A stretch of DNA of 64,000 nt from Firmicutes bacterium ADurb.Bin153. GTDB taxonomy: Bacteria; Bacillota; DTU025; MWDF01. The position numbers and the translations under genes are program-made. Under the pieces are notes generated by a model. That model did no database searches. It was not told the DNA's origin and was given only the letters and a program-made list of their open reading frames with translations. Numbering within the stretch: the first letter of the stretch is position 1; every line of letters starts with the position of its first letter. This document shows positions 8,383 to 19,600 of this stretch, piece by piece. The stretch covers positions 1 through 64,000 of the forward strand of contig MWDF01000002.1 in the NCBI GenBank assembly GCA_002070415.1, written 5' to 3'.

Positions 8383-9885
8383 TCACTCCTTAGCCGGCTT
8401 TGCGCCTTTTGCGAACAACGAACCGTACAGCTTCAGGTATTCGCCGGCAGCCTTTTCCCAGCTGCTGTCCAAGGACATGGCGCCACGGACCAGCCCGTCC
8501 CACACATCGCGCTCGTACCTGAAAACCGCGACGGCCTTCCATATGGTTTCCAGCAGTTCATGGGCATTGTAGTTGACGAAGCTGAAGCCGGTCCCTTCTC
8601 CCGTGAACTTGTTGTACGGCTTCACGGTATCCTTAAGGCCTCCCGTCTCCCTTACGACCGGGAGAGTCCCGTACCTCATCGCTATCAGCTGGCTCAGGCC
8701 GCACGGCTCGAACGCCGACGGCATCAGGAAGATGTCCGATCCCGCGTACAGCTTCCTTGCCAGGTCCTCGTCGAAATATATCTTGGCCGCCACGCGCCCC
8801 GGGTGCCTTGCCGCCAGGGCCCTGAAGAATTCCTCGTACTTGGGGTCCCCGGTCCCGAGCACGGCCAGCTGCGTCTCGGGATCCTGCAGCACTTCCTCCG
8901 CTATCCTTATGACAAGGTCCAGCCCCTTCTGGGAGATGAGCCTGCTTATGATCGAAATCAACACCTTGTCGCCGCCCTGGCCCAGCCCCAGCATCCTTTG
9001 CACGCCGGTCTTGTTGGCGGCCTTCCCGTCCATGTGGTCCTTGTCGTAGTTCATGAAGATGTGCCTGTCCGTCGAAGGGTCATATGACTTAGTGTCTATC
9101 CCGTTGACTATGCCGGACAGCTTGAAAGAATACTCCCTGAGGAGCCCATCGAGCCCCTCGCCGAACCACGCCGTCAGGATCTCCTCCGCATAGCTCCTAC
9201 TTACGGTGGTTATCGCATCGGAGAAGACGATGGCTCCTTTCATTAGGTTCACGGCCTTGTTGAACTCCAGCCTGTCGGGCCTGAAGTATTCCGGCCTGGA
9301 AAGGCCGAGTACGTCGTCGAGGATCTGCGGCGACATGACGCCCTGGTATGCCATGCTGTGTATGGTGAATATACTGATGGCGGACTTCAAGCCGGCAGTC
9401 GCCTTGTAGCCAGCGTTCATGAGCAGCGGCACAGGGGCCGTCTGCCAGTCGTTGCAGTGCAGTATGTCCGGCTTGAAGCCGACCGCAGGGAGCATGTCCA
9501 GGGCGGCCTTGCTGAGGAAGCAGAAGCGTTCGCCGTCATCGCCGTACCCGTACAGGCTCTCCCTGCGGTAGTAGAACTCGTTGTCCACGAAATGCCATTT
9601 TATGCCAAGATGGTCGAGCGTCTTGATGCCGCAATACTGCTTCCGCCAGCCGAGGTTGAGCGGGAACTCGGCCTCATCGGTCATGCGCTCCCTCCAGATG
9701 GTGCCTATGCTCCCGTACAGGGGCATGACGACCCTGACGTCCGCTCCAAGCTCCGCGAGCTTGGGCGTGAGGGAACCGGCTACGTCAGCAAGGCCGCCGG
9801 TCTTGCAAAACGGCACCGCCTCTGAAGTAATGAAGAGCACCTTCAATTTTCCGCCACCCGGCACCTGCTTCTTCGTCGCAGACAT
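8383..9885 (-). CDS. glgA: glycogen synthase (ADP-glucose)
   Basis: GT5 glycogen synthase of 500 residues extends alpha-1,4-glucan from ADP-glucose. The N-terminal nucleotide-sugar loop KTGGLADVAGSL (after SEAVPFC) and the C-terminal EPCGLSQLIAMRYGTLPVV motif with the downstream TGGLKDTV are diagnostic. The ATG at 9885 has GAGGTG six bases upstream; further upstream the frame stays open through glgD sequence but is not coding. It follows glgD by 17 bases. The carboxy end is lysine-rich (KGAKPAKE) and its stop codon overlaps a possible pgi GTG. Confidence 0.95.
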   Translation of the reverse strand: MSATKKQVPGGGKLKVLFITSEAVPFCKTGGLADVAGSLTPKLAELGADVRVVMPLYGSIGTIWRERMTDEAEFPLNLGWRKQYCGIKTLDHLGIKWHFVDNEFYYRRESLYGYGDDGERFCFLSKAALDMLPAVGFKPDILHCNDWQTAPVPLLMNAGYKATAGLKSAISIFTIHSMAYQGVMSPQILDDVLGLSRPEYFRPDRLEFNKAVNLMKGAIVFSDAITTVSRSYAEEILTAWFGEGLDGLLREYSFKLSGIVNGIDTKSYDPSTDRHIFMNYDKDHMDGKAANKTGVQRMLGLGQGGDKVLISIISRLISQKGLDLVIRIAEEVLQDPETQLAVLGTGDPKYEEFFRALAARHPGRVAAKIYFDEDLARKLYAGSDIFLMPSAFEPCGLSQLIAMRYGTLPVVRETGGLKDTVKPYNKFTGEGTGFSFVNYNAHELLETIWKAVAVFRYERDVWDGLVRGAMSLDSSWEKAAGEYLKLYGSLFAKGAKPAKE

Positions 9886-9902
9886 ATGGCCACCTCGTTT
9901 CA

Positions 9903-11051
9903 TCAAAGGCGGCTTTCCTTGCCCACTACTATGGGCCTGCCGCCGGAGCTGTCGATCCTTAGGGTGATCCCAGAGCTGATGACCACCTCGCTGTCCAGGA
10001 TCGCGTTCTCGATGTGCACGTTTCCCTCGATCCTGCACCTTCTCAGCAATATGCAGTTCTTCACGAACGAGTCCTTGCCGACATACACGTTCCTGGAGAG
10101 CACGCTCCCCTCCACCTTGCCCTGTATGAAGCATCCGGTGGAGACCAGGCTGTCTTTAACGTCGGCCGTCGCGTAGTACTTGGTCGGAGGCCTGTCTATG
10201 GACCTTGTGAAGACCGGCCCGTTCTCGTAGAAAAGCGCGTTCCTCACCGATTCGGACTTAAGGTCCATGTTGCAGTCGTAGTAGTTCACTATCGAGTTGA
10301 GCCTTGCGACATACCCTTCGTAACTGTGGCCGAAGACCCTGAGGGAACGGATGTTATCCCCGATTATCTCCATCAGGTCCTTGCTGCCTCCGGAGGCCAT
10401 CGCCAGGTTCATGCATTCTATCAGCAGGTCCTTTCCCACCAGCACGGCTTCGAGGAACAAGTTGTTGCCGCCCGGCCTCGGCTTGGCCGTCACGCTGCTC
10501 ACCCTGCCTCCCGGACCGACGCTAAGGTAGCTGAGGTGCTGGGTCCTCTCCGGATTCGCAAGGTACTCCTCATCATAGTCCTCATGCTTGTAGAGGAGGG
10601 TGAAATCGGCCCCCATGGCAAGGTGCGACTCGAGCATCCTGCGGTAGTCGAACCTGTATATGAGGCCGCATCCGGTGAGCAGCACGTGCTGCTGCCTGGC
10701 CTTCTTGAGCATGTCGGCGTTGACCGAAAGGTCCTTCAAGTCGTAGCCCATCTCCGAGTTGAAGAGCCCGGGGCTTGCGGTAGGCAGCAACTTGAGGCCG
10801 TCAGTCTTCCTGTCGAGTCCCCAGGGCATGCCGGAGCCGAGGTGTTCTAGCAGCGTGCTGTACTTGCTGTATATCACGACCCCTACGTGCTTGATGCCCG
10901 AGAGCACCATGTTCGACATTGGGAAGTCGATCAGCCTGTACCTGCCTCCGAACTGGACGGCGGGAAGGTTCCTCGTGCGCGCAAGCTCGCCCAGCGAAGC
11001 GTCGGGCTTCGTGTCCATCACCATCCCCAGTATCTCGTTCAAGCCGATCAC
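9903..11051 (-). CDS. glgD: glucose-1-phosphate adenylyltransferase, GlgD subunit
   Basis: The 382-residue protein is a GlgC paralogue of the GlgD type, which in Bacillota pairs with GlgC and modulates the ADP-glucose pyrophosphorylase. The fold is visible ([17 protein letters not shown], then a left-handed beta-helix end with repeated hexapeptides), but the pyrophosphorylase loop is altered: the GGxGxRLxxLT signature is replaced by [18 protein letters not shown]. It is probably catalytically weak or inactive alone, as known for GlgD. The GTG start overlaps the glgC stop codon by four bases (GTGA), so translation is coupled. Confidence 0.92.
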   Translation of the reverse strand: MIGLNEILGMVMDTKPDASLGELARTRNLPAVQFGGRYRLIDFPMSNMVLSGIKHVGVVIYSKYSTLLEHLGSGMPWGLDRKTDGLKLLPTASPGLFNSEMGYDLKDLSVNADMLKKARQQHVLLTGCGLIYRFDYRRMLESHLAMGADFTLLYKHEDYDEEYLANPERTQHLSYLSVGPGGRVSSVTAKPRPGGNNLFLEAVLVGKDLLIECMNLAMASGGSKDLMEIIGDNIRSLRVFGHSYEGYVARLNSIVNYYDCNMDLKSESVRNALFYENGPVFTRSIDRPPTKYYATADVKDSLVSTGCFIQGKVEGSVLSRNVYVGKDSFVKNCILLRRCRIEGNVHIENAILDSEVVISSGITLRIDSSGGRPIVVGKESRL

Positions 11052-12259
11052 CTTCCTTTCTCAGAAGCCTCGGGCGCTTTGACTATGGAACCCGGCTCGA
11101 CGCACTCGCCGGGGCATACCGTCTCGCTGTTTGCCACGACCGTGATGGGCCCGTCTGCGCTCCCGGCATCACCGCACGCCCCGATCCTGCACCCGCTCCC
11201 GATGACGGCGCCCTCGCCTATGATGGAGCGGCCGACCTTGGCATTTCCGAGGACCTTGGTCCTCGGAAGCAGTATGCTGTTCCTCACGACGGCCCCGCGG
11301 CTTACCCTCACTCCCGCGAAGAGCACGCTGTCCTCGACGATGCCCTCTATCACGCAACCGTCGGTCACCAGCGAGTTCCTGACCAAGGCGTCGGGGGAGA
11401 TGTAATGGGGCGGCATGACAGCCGACCTGGACAGCAACCTCTTCTCCTGGCTGCAGATGTCGAACACCGGTGATTCTCCCAGCAGGTCCATGTGGGCGGC
11501 GAAATACGATTCTATCGTGCCGACGTCCCTCCAGTATCCTTCGTATCTGTAGGCGAAGAGCCGTTTTCCGGCCTTTAGCATGGCCGGTATTACGTCCTTG
11601 CCGAAGTCGTGGCTGGAGGATCCGTCCAGCTCGTCCATCTCGAGGCGTTCCTTCAGGAAGCTCCAGTTGAAGATGTAGATGCCCATGGAGGCGAGGTTGC
11701 TGACCGGCTCTTTCGGCTTCTCGTAGAACTCCGTTATCCTTCCGTCCGCTAAGGCTTTCATTATGCCGAACCTGGACGCTTCCTCCCATGGCACCTCCAT
11801 GACCGCAATCGTCGCATCGGCCGATTTCTCCTTGTGGAATGCCAGCATCAATGAGTAGTCCATCTCGTATATATGGTCGCCCGATATCACCAAAACGTAA
11901 TCCGGCATGTAATGGTCTATGAAGTCGGTGTTCTGGAATATCGCGTTCGCGGTGCCCTTGTACCAGCTGCCCCCGTGCTCCCTTGTGAACGGCGGAAGTA
12001 TGCTGACCCCGCCGCCTTCTACGGCAAGGTCCCACGCCGTGCCGATGCCGACGTGCTCATGAAGCATGAACGGCTTGTACTGGGTCAGCACCCCGACGGT
12101 GTCGATGTTAGACGCGGTGCAGTTGGAAAGGCTGAAGTCGATTATCCTGTACTTGCCCCCGAAAGGGACGGCGGGTTTGGCCAGGTCCCTGGTGAGGGCC
12201 CCGAGCCTGCTGCCCTGGCCTCCTGCCAGGAGCATGGCGATCCATTCTTTCCGTGCCAT
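11048..12259 (-). CDS. glgC: glucose-1-phosphate adenylyltransferase, catalytic subunit
   Basis: GlgC makes ADP-glucose from ATP and glucose 1-phosphate, the committed step of glycogen synthesis. The 403-residue protein has the intact catalytic loop [14 protein letters not shown], the [15 protein letters not shown] segment, [10 protein letters not shown] for metal and nucleotide binding, FYEKPKEP with the sugar-phosphate lysine, and a C-terminal beta-helix. The ATG at 12259 is favoured by GGGGTGA eight bases upstream over a TTG two codons earlier. It follows glgP by 21 bases and overlaps glgD, so the two subunits are made together. Confidence 0.95.
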   Translation of the reverse strand: MARKEWIAMLLAGGQGSRLGALTRDLAKPAVPFGGKYRIIDFSLSNCTASNIDTVGVLTQYKPFMLHEHVGIGTAWDLAVEGGGVSILPPFTREHGGSWYKGTANAIFQNTDFIDHYMPDYVLVISGDHIYEMDYSLMLAFHKEKSADATIAVMEVPWEEASRFGIMKALADGRITEFYEKPKEPVSNLASMGIYIFNWSFLKERLEMDELDGSSSHDFGKDVIPAMLKAGKRLFAYRYEGYWRDVGTIESYFAAHMDLLGESPVFDICSQEKRLLSRSAVMPPHYISPDALVRNSLVTDGCVIEGIVEDSVLFAGVRVSRGAVVRNSILLPRTKVLGNAKVGRSIIGEGAVIGSGCRIGACGDAGSADGPITVVANSETVCPGECVEPGSIVKAPEASEKGR

Positions 12260-12280
12260 GAACAATCACCCCAGTCTTCG

Positions 12281-14704
12281 CTACGTAGTCCTTACGTGCC
12301 ATATCTCGTCCGCGTACTTCCTTATCGTAAGGTCGCTGGAGAACCTTCCCGACCTTGCGATGTTCTTCAGGGACATCCTCGTCCAGCGTTCGTCGTCCAG
12401 GTAGGCCTGCCCGATGTCGGCGAGGGCCGCGCACAGGCCGGGGAAGTCCTTGAGGGTGAGGAACTCGTCGTTCTCGTCCAGCAGGTGTGCCCTTATGCGG
12501 TCGAACTCATGCCTCTGGGCGGGCAGGAAGCCGTCTGACAGGTGGTCGACCACCGACCTGATCCTCGCGTCCGCGCAGTACAGGTCAAGGGACCTGTAGC
12601 TGTGCGAGCCGTACAGCCGGATCACCTCCGAAGGGCCAAGGCCGAACACGAACATGTTATCCGGGCCTACCTCCTCGAAGATCTCGATGTTCGCCCCGTC
12701 CATGGTGCCGAGCGTTACGGCGCCGTTCATCATGAACTTCATGTTGCCCGTGCCGGAGGCTTCCTTGCTGGCCGTCGATACCTGCACGGATACGTCCGTC
12801 GCCGGGATTATCTTCTCGGCCAGCGATACGCTGTAGTTTTCCAGGAACACGACCTTCAGCGCGTCGTTAACCCGAGGGTCCGAGTTGATCCTGTCCGCGA
12901 TCGAGCTTATGAGCTTTATCGTGTCCTTGGCTAGGCTGTATGACGGCGCGGCCTTGCCAGCGAAGATGTACGTCCTGGGCACGACGCCTTCCGTACCGTC
13001 CCTTAGCAGACTGTCGTAGTAGTCGATTATGCCAAGGGCGCACATCAGCTGCCTCTTGTAGGCGTGTATCCGCTTTATGTGGGCCAGGAATATGCCGTTT
13101 GGGTCGGTCGATATGCCCGTGACCGCGGATATGTGATTGGACAGGAGGACCTTGTTGCCGTGCTTTACGGCCGCCAGCCTCTGCCTGAACGAGGAATCGT
13201 CGGCGAATTCCTCGAGCTTTCGCAGCATGAGGGGGTCCTTTACCCAACCGTCGCCGATGGCGGAGTTGACCAGGCTGGCTAGCCCCGGGTTCGATTTAAG
13301 CAGGAAGCGCCTCTGGGTTATGCCGTTCGTCATGTTCGTGAACTTCTCGGGCCAGAGCTCGGCGAAGTCCTTGAACAGGTACTTCACCAGTATCTCCGAG
13401 TGTATCCTGGCCACGCCGTTGACCTTGCCGCTTCCGAAGACGGCCATGTTGGCCATATGGACGTGGCCTTCCTTGAGTATGAACATCCTTGACTGCCTAT
13501 CGAGCTGTCCGGGGTAGGCCTCTTCCAGCTGGTGCCTGAGCCGCTTTTGCATCTCCTCGACTATCAGGTATATCCTGGGCAGCAGGTTCTTGAAGAGGTG
13601 CTCCGACCACCTTTCGAGCGCTTCTGGCATTATCGTGTGGTTGGTGTAGTTGATCGTCCTCGTCGTGATGTCCCACGCCTGCTCCCAGCTCATGGACTCC
13701 TCGTCCATAAGGAGCCTCATCAGCTCCGGTATGCATAGGGCGGGATGGGTGTCGTTTATCTGTATGGCCACCCTTTCGGGGAGGTCCGCAAGCGTGCCGA
13801 ACTTCTCCTTGTGGTGCCTCAGGATGCTCTGGAGGCCCGCGGACACCAGGAAGTACTGCTGCTTGAGCCTGAGCTTCTTTCCCTCGGGCCTCGAATCGTC
13901 GGGATACAGCAGGTCTGAGATCGACTCCGCCTCATGCTTGCTCTTCATGGCGGCGGCGTATTCGCCCCTGCTGAGAAGCGAGAAATCGAAATCCTTGGTG
14001 GGAGCCTCCGATTCCCAGAGCCTCAGCGTGTTGACTACGCCGTTCATATAGCCGACTACCGGCACGTCATATGGCACCGCCCTTACCGTGTCGAAATCCT
14101 CGTGTATGAACACCATGCGGTCGTATACGAAATCGGGCCTTACCCTCCCTCCGAAACGGACGTATACCGACCTCTCGGGCTTCCTTATCTCCCATGCGTT
14201 CGTCGAGGCGAGCCAGTTGTCCGGCAGCTCCACCTGGTAGCCGTCTATTATCCTCTGCTTGAACAGGCCGTACCTGTACCTGATCGAACAGCCGTGGCCG
14301 GCTATGCCCAGCGAGGCCATGCTGTCTAGGAAACAGGCGCCGAGCCTTCCGAGGCCTCCGGTGCCTATGGCGGGCTCGGGTTCCTCCTCCGCCAGGCGCG
14401 AAAGCTCGATGCCCAGCTCCTTGAGAGCTTCTTCCGCGACGTCCATGAGGCCCAGGTGTATCATGTTCGATATCAGGAAGCGCCCCGGGAGGAACTCCAT
14501 GGAGAAGTAGTATACCTGCCTCTTCTGCCGCTTCCTGATGTCCTCCGCTGTCGCGCCCCAGTTCTGGAGCGCCGCTTCCCTGACCAGGGAGGAGAGGGCG
14601 AGGTACCTGTCGTTGTCGGTCGAGGATTCGAGGGTCTTGCCGAAATTGGACATAAGCCTTCCTATGAAGGCCGCCTTGAATTCCTGTACTGTCGAAATCA
14701 CCAT
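12281..14704 (-). CDS. glgP: glycogen phosphorylase
   Basis: The 807-residue GT35 enzyme releases glucose 1-phosphate from glycogen. The N-terminal RQVYYFSMEFLPGRFL and the IGTGGLGRLGACFLDSMA motif are typical, and the PLP lysine lies in ASGTGNMKFMMNGAVTLG followed by TMDGANIEI. The length equals that of bacterial phosphorylases. The ATG has AAGAGGG eight bases upstream. It lies between glgB and glgC in the same operon, so synthesis and breakdown genes are transcribed together. Confidence 0.95.
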   Translation of the reverse strand: MVISTVQEFKAAFIGRLMSNFGKTLESSTDNDRYLALSSLVREAALQNWGATAEDIRKRQKRQVYYFSMEFLPGRFLISNMIHLGLMDVAEEALKELGIELSRLAEEEPEPAIGTGGLGRLGACFLDSMASLGIAGHGCSIRYRYGLFKQRIIDGYQVELPDNWLASTNAWEIRKPERSVYVRFGGRVRPDFVYDRMVFIHEDFDTVRAVPYDVPVVGYMNGVVNTLRLWESEAPTKDFDFSLLSRGEYAAAMKSKHEAESISDLLYPDDSRPEGKKLRLKQQYFLVSAGLQSILRHHKEKFGTLADLPERVAIQINDTHPALCIPELMRLLMDEESMSWEQAWDITTRTINYTNHTIMPEALERWSEHLFKNLLPRIYLIVEEMQKRLRHQLEEAYPGQLDRQSRMFILKEGHVHMANMAVFGSGKVNGVARIHSEILVKYLFKDFAELWPEKFTNMTNGITQRRFLLKSNPGLASLVNSAIGDGWVKDPLMLRKLEEFADDSSFRQRLAAVKHGNKVLLSNHISAVTGISTDPNGIFLAHIKRIHAYKRQLMCALGIIDYYDSLLRDGTEGVVPRTYIFAGKAAPSYSLAKDTIKLISSIADRINSDPRVNDALKVVFLENYSVSLAEKIIPATDVSVQVSTASKEASGTGNMKFMMNGAVTLGTMDGANIEIFEEVGPDNMFVFGLGPSEVIRLYGSHSYRSLDLYCADARIRSVVDHLSDGFLPAQRHEFDRIRAHLLDENDEFLTLKDFPGLCAALADIGQAYLDDERWTRMSLKNIARSGRFSSDLTIRKYADEIWHVRTT

Positions 14705-14788
14705 GTTGATGCCCTCTTCACGTGTTAGTCGATGCTTAATTCTATGTGCCGGCGCCGCTTTCCTCCTGAAGGTACATTAAAGCGCAGG

Positions 14789-16696
14789 TCAGCCGCCCGC
14801 GCGTGCGAGCTTGAGGACCACCGAGCCTAGCGGGGGCACCCTTATCTCGATGGAATGGGCGAGGCCGTGGCTCTTTACGTCCTCAGACGCCGCCTTGGAG
14901 TTGACCACCCCTGAGCCTCCGAAGCGCAGCTCGTCCGAGGAAAGCAGCTCAACGTACTCTCCCGCCTCGTGCACGCCGAGCCTGTAGCCCTCGTAGGCCC
15001 TGGGGGTGAAGTTGTGCATGCATACGAGGTAATCCCCCGACCTTGACCTCCTGGCGAAGCTGGCCGCGCTCTGCTTGTAGTTGTCCGCGTCTATCCAGCT
15101 GAAGCCCTCGGTGTATGAATCCAGCTCCCACAGGGCCGGCTCGCGCAGGTAAAGGCCGTTGAGCTCCCTTATGTACTCTTGGTGCCTCCTGTGGGAATCG
15201 AAGCCGAGCACGGACCTGTCCAGGCCCTCGAAGTCCCTCCATTCGATGAACTGCGCGTACTCGCCGCCCATGAACAGGAGCTTCTTGCCCGGGTGCGTCA
15301 TCATGAACGCCATCGCAAGCCTCAGGTTCGCGAATTTCTGCCAGTAATCCCCGGGCATCTTGCCTATCAGGGAGCCTTTCGCGTGGACCACCTCGTCATG
15401 CGACAGGGGGAGTATGAACTTCTCCGAGTAGTTGTACCACATGGCGAATGTCACGAGGTCGTGGTGGTGGCGCCTGTGAACGGGGTCTTCTTTCATGTAC
15501 CTGAGGAAGTCGTTCATCCATCCCATGTTCCACTTGTACTTGAAGCCCAGGCCGCCTTCGGCGGTAGGCCAGCTCACCTTCGGCCAGGCGGTCGATTCCT
15601 CCGCGATGACAAGGCTGCCCGGAGCTTCCTTGTCCACTGCGTCGTTCAGCTGCCTAAGGAAGCCCACCGCGTCCAGGTTCTCCCTCCCGCCATAGACGTT
15701 GGGCACCCATTCCCCCGGCTTCCTCGAGTAGTCGAGATAAAGCATGCTGGCCACGGCGTCTATCCTGAGGCCGTCGAAGCCGAACTCCTTCAGCCAGTAC
15801 ACGGCGCTGGAGACGAGGAAGGACCTGACCTCGGGCTTCGAGAGGTCGAACTCCATGGTGCCCCAGTCGGGGTGCCCGAGCTTCCCGAACAGCTTCGTGC
15901 CGTCGAAGTCGTCCAGGCCGTGCGCGTCCTTGCAGAAGTGGGCGGGGACCCAGTCCAGGATCACGCCTATGCCCTCGCTGTGCATCGTCTCCACGAAATA
16001 CCTCAGGTCCTCGGAGTCGCCGTGCCTGCTAGTGGGCGAGTACAGTCCCGTAGCCTGGTAGCCCCACGACTGGTCGAGAGGGTGCTCGTTAAGCGGCATG
16101 AGCTCCACATGGGTGTAGGACATGCCCTTGAGGTAGGGCGCCATCCTGTCAGCGAGCTCCCGGTAAGACATGAAGGAGCCGTCCGGGTGCCTCATCCACG
16201 TGCCGAGGTGCGCCTCGTATACGTTGAGGGGAAGTTCGAAATAGGGGGCCGCCTTTTGAGCGAGGCGCGTCACCGGGCGGGATACCATCGACCTGTCGGT
16301 GACGACTGAGGCCGTGGCCGGCCTCAGCTCGGAACTAAAGGCAAAGGGATCGGACTTGAGGTGGGAGCCGCCCTCCCACTCGATTAGGTATTTGTACGTG
16401 TCGTCCGCTTCGGCTCCTTCCACCGTGCCGGCCCATATGCCCGAGAAGCCGCCCTCGGGGTCGAAGACCCGCCCGAGCGGGGATAGCCTCGCGTCCCAGC
16501 GGTTGAAGTCGCCCGCGACGTAGACGGCCTTCGCATTCGGGGCCCACACGGCGAACCTGGCCGAGGGCCCGTCGGGCCCCGCAGTCGCACAGGAGCCTAG
16601 GAACTCGTACGCCCCCGTGTGCGTGCCCTCCCTGAACAGGTAGAGGTCGTAGCCGGTAGGCGCTCTCATAGGTTGCCTTACCGCGGTTTTAGGCAT
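14789..16696 (-). CDS. glgB: 1,4-alpha-glucan branching enzyme
   Basis: GH13 branching enzyme of 635 residues introduces alpha-1,6 branches. An N-terminal CBM48-type module (ARFAVWAPNAKAVYVAGDFN) precedes the barrel. Catalytic segments are DGLRIDAVASMLYLDYSR (nucleophile), VIAEESTAWPKVSWPT (acid/base) and LPLSHDEVVHAKGSL. The length fits the shorter bacterial GlgB class without the extra N1 module. The ATG at 16696 is three bases past the fusion-gene stop codon and has CAGGTG upstream; a GTG at 16705 would overlap that gene. The 84-base gap to glgP shows no terminator. Confidence 0.94.
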   Translation of the reverse strand: MPKTAVRQPMRAPTGYDLYLFREGTHTGAYEFLGSCATAGPDGPSARFAVWAPNAKAVYVAGDFNRWDARLSPLGRVFDPEGGFSGIWAGTVEGAEADDTYKYLIEWEGGSHLKSDPFAFSSELRPATASVVTDRSMVSRPVTRLAQKAAPYFELPLNVYEAHLGTWMRHPDGSFMSYRELADRMAPYLKGMSYTHVELMPLNEHPLDQSWGYQATGLYSPTSRHGDSEDLRYFVETMHSEGIGVILDWVPAHFCKDAHGLDDFDGTKLFGKLGHPDWGTMEFDLSKPEVRSFLVSSAVYWLKEFGFDGLRIDAVASMLYLDYSRKPGEWVPNVYGGRENLDAVGFLRQLNDAVDKEAPGSLVIAEESTAWPKVSWPTAEGGLGFKYKWNMGWMNDFLRYMKEDPVHRRHHHDLVTFAMWYNYSEKFILPLSHDEVVHAKGSLIGKMPGDYWQKFANLRLAMAFMMTHPGKKLLFMGGEYAQFIEWRDFEGLDRSVLGFDSHRRHQEYIRELNGLYLREPALWELDSYTEGFSWIDADNYKQSAASFARRSRSGDYLVCMHNFTPRAYEGYRLGVHEAGEYVELLSSDELRFGGSGVVNSKAASEDVKSHGLAHSIEIRVPPLGSVVLKLARAGG

Positions 16697-16698
16697 GA

Positions 16699-19600
16699 TC
16701 AGCACCTGCTCCCGGATTTGGTCAGCGCGAGCATCCTCTCTTTGAGGGCGCGGTCCGTCAGGCCGTCCTTTGCGCGCCAGGCCCAGTTGCCTTCAGCCAC
16801 CGAGGGCATGTTCATCCTCGCTTCCGCCCCGAGGTACAAAAGGTCCTGCAACGGCACGATCGCCCAGCTGTACGGCGAATTGTATAGAGAGCGCAGCATC
16901 GAGTCAACGTACGCCCTCTCGGTTTCGTCGGCGGGCCTTTCCGACTGCGAAAGGCAGTTGAGGGTCCGGTAGCGCTGGACTAGCGTCTCGTTGTCGTGCG
17001 TCCCGGTGTACGCCACCCAGTGGGAATCATCCCCGTCCGGACCTTCCGGTACGGGGCCCATGAACTGAAGCACCTTCATGCCGGGAAAGCCCGTTGCCTG
17101 CCTCAGGTCCTCAACGTCCGGCGTGATGACGCCAAGGTCTTCCGCGATGATCGGCAGCCTGTCGCGCCCTCCGGCCATCGCCTTGAAAAGCTCGAGCCCG
17201 GGGCCTTCCAGCCACCTTCCGCGCTCTGCTGTGGCGTTGCCGCCGGGCACGGCGTAATAGCCCGCGAAGCCACGGAAGTGGTCTATCCTCGTATAGTCGA
17301 AGTCCTCGAACGCCTTCTCCATCCGGCGCCTCCACCAGCCGTAGCCGTCCTTGGCGAGCGCATCCCACCTGTATACGGGATGCCCCCAAAGCTGCCCGGT
17401 GGAGCTGAAGCTGTCCGGTGGCACTCCAGAGACCAGCTTCGGATATCCGTCTCGGCCGAGGCAGAACATATCCTGGGCCGCCCATACGTCGCTGCTGTCC
17501 CCCGAGACGTATATAGCCATGTCGCCGACCATCATGACTCCCCTGGAATTGGCGTAGGCCTTCAGCGCCTTCCACTGCGCGTCGTACACATACTGCAGAA
17601 ACTCGTGGTAGCCGATCTCGTCTTCGTGCTCGTTGGAGGCCTCGTCAAGGGCGCCTTTCTCGCGCAGCCTGACCGCCTCGGGCCACTCCTGCCAGGAGGA
17701 CCCTCCGTATCGCGCCTTCAATACCATGTAGAGGCAATAATCCCCCAGCCAATGCGAGTTGGCCTTCCTGAACCCTTCGAGCCCGTCGATGCCGCCGGCA
17801 AGCTTGGACTTCGAGTACGCCTTCCTGAAAAGGCGGGTCTTGTAGGCCGAGACTGCCTTGAAGTCGACGGAATCCTCCGGGAACGCGGGGACAGGGAGGA
17901 GGTCTTCTAAATCGAGCAGGCCGGCCTCTAGAAGCAGGTTCGGGCTTATCGTCATGGGGTTTCCCGCCATGGCCGAATAGCACATGTAGGGGGAATCCCC
18001 AAGAGAAGGAGGGTTCATAGGAAGCAGCTGCCATAAGCCCTGCTTGGAATCCGCGAGGAAATCAACGAATCCCCTGGCGGCGGGCCCCAGGTCTCCGATG
18101 CCGTACGGAGAGGGAAGGGAAGTCACGTGCATGAGCACGCCCGCGCGCCTTTGCATCTCAAGCCTTGCGAAGACTGGGGGCGATTTCAGCGTCGTTGTAT
18201 AGCATCGAGAGGAAAACGGAGCCAGCCCCAGCTTCAAAGAGCCCCCGGAGGAGCTCACCGAGCCGCTACCGAAGAACAGGTCCTGGAAGGATATGGGTCC
18301 GTTCCCGAGCGCACCGACGTCGGCGTCGACAAGGGCCTCCTCGTCGGAAGGGTTCAGCGCAACTATGGTGACGTCGCGCTCAAGGCGCCTCATGAAGCAG
18401 ATCGCCCTTCCGGACGTCCCTATCACGTCGAAACTGCCCCTCTTAATGGATTCGCGCACCGCGCGGGCCTCCCCGAGCGACTTGTGCCATGACCAGAGGG
18501 CCCTGTCCTCGCGACCCCACGGGAAGGGGCCCCTGCAGTAGGGGTCCGAATAGCCTTGCATTCCGGCTTCGTCGCCGTAATAGACCATGGGTGTGCCGGG
18601 GAGTGTGAACTGCAGAAGGCTCGCAAGCATGAGCCTCTTCCTCGCAAGGTCGAGCTTATGGGCGGGAAGAGAGTAGGCCTCCTTCGCCTCCTGGGACATC
18701 GAGGATTCGTCGGGGGCGTCGCCCAGGGCGGTGATTATCCTAAGGACGTCGTGCGAGCCGAGTATGCTCAGGTTGAAGCGCATCTGCTCCGGCGGGTAGT
18801 TCTCCGTAAGCTGCCTGACGGACGAGACGAACCTGGCAGCGTCGCATTTTCCGGTCACATACTGGATTATCGCGTCCCTTACGGGATATCCGGTCGCGGA
18901 ATCGAGCTCGTGGCCGAGCAGGTACTCCCTCCTCACGGAGTAGCTGACCTTGTTCGAGGCGTCGTCCCAGACCTCCCCGATGAGGACGGCGTCGGGGTTC
19001 TCCTCCTTGACCACTTTCCTTAGGCGTTTTATGAACTCGTCCGGCAGCTCGTCGGCGACGTCGAGGCGCCAGCCGCTTATGCCGGCGCGCATCCACCTGC
19101 GGACGATGCTGTCCGCACCTTCGACCATGAAGTCCATATAGGAAGGGTCGAGCTCGTTGACGTTGGGCAGCCCCTTGAAGCCCCACCAGCAATCGTAGTC
19201 CTCAGGGAAGTCCCTGAAGCGGTACCAGCTGAAATAGGGGGAATCCTTGGACTGGAAGGCGCCCTTGCATCCGTAGCTGCCCTCTTTGTTGAAATAGACG
19301 CTGTCGCTGCCGGTATGGCTGAACACGCCGTCGAGGACAATTCTGATGCCCCATTCGGCTGCCTTCGAGCAGAGCCTCACGAGTGCCTCGTCGCCGCCGA
19401 ATCCTGCGTCTATGCGGCTGTAGTCGGAAGTATCGTACTTGTGGTTGCTGGGGGATTCGAAGACAGGATTGAGGTAGATGGCGTTAATCCCCAGCTCCCA
19501 GAGGTATGCGAGCTTCCCGGTAACGCCGTCGAGGTCTCCCCCGAAGAAGGTCCACCTCTTGACTGAACCGTCCTTGCAGGCCCTGACGTAGACCGGGGTG

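Noticed and set aside
9886-10134. N-terminal extension of GlgA by 83 residues
   Set aside because: It runs through glgD coding sequence in another frame and lacks conservation; the ATG at 9885 has a proper ribosome site.
15179-16309. 376-codon open frame on the plus strand opposite glgB
   Set aside because: It is the antisense of a conserved branching enzyme, has no ribosome site and no family features. G+C-rich third positions open such frames here.
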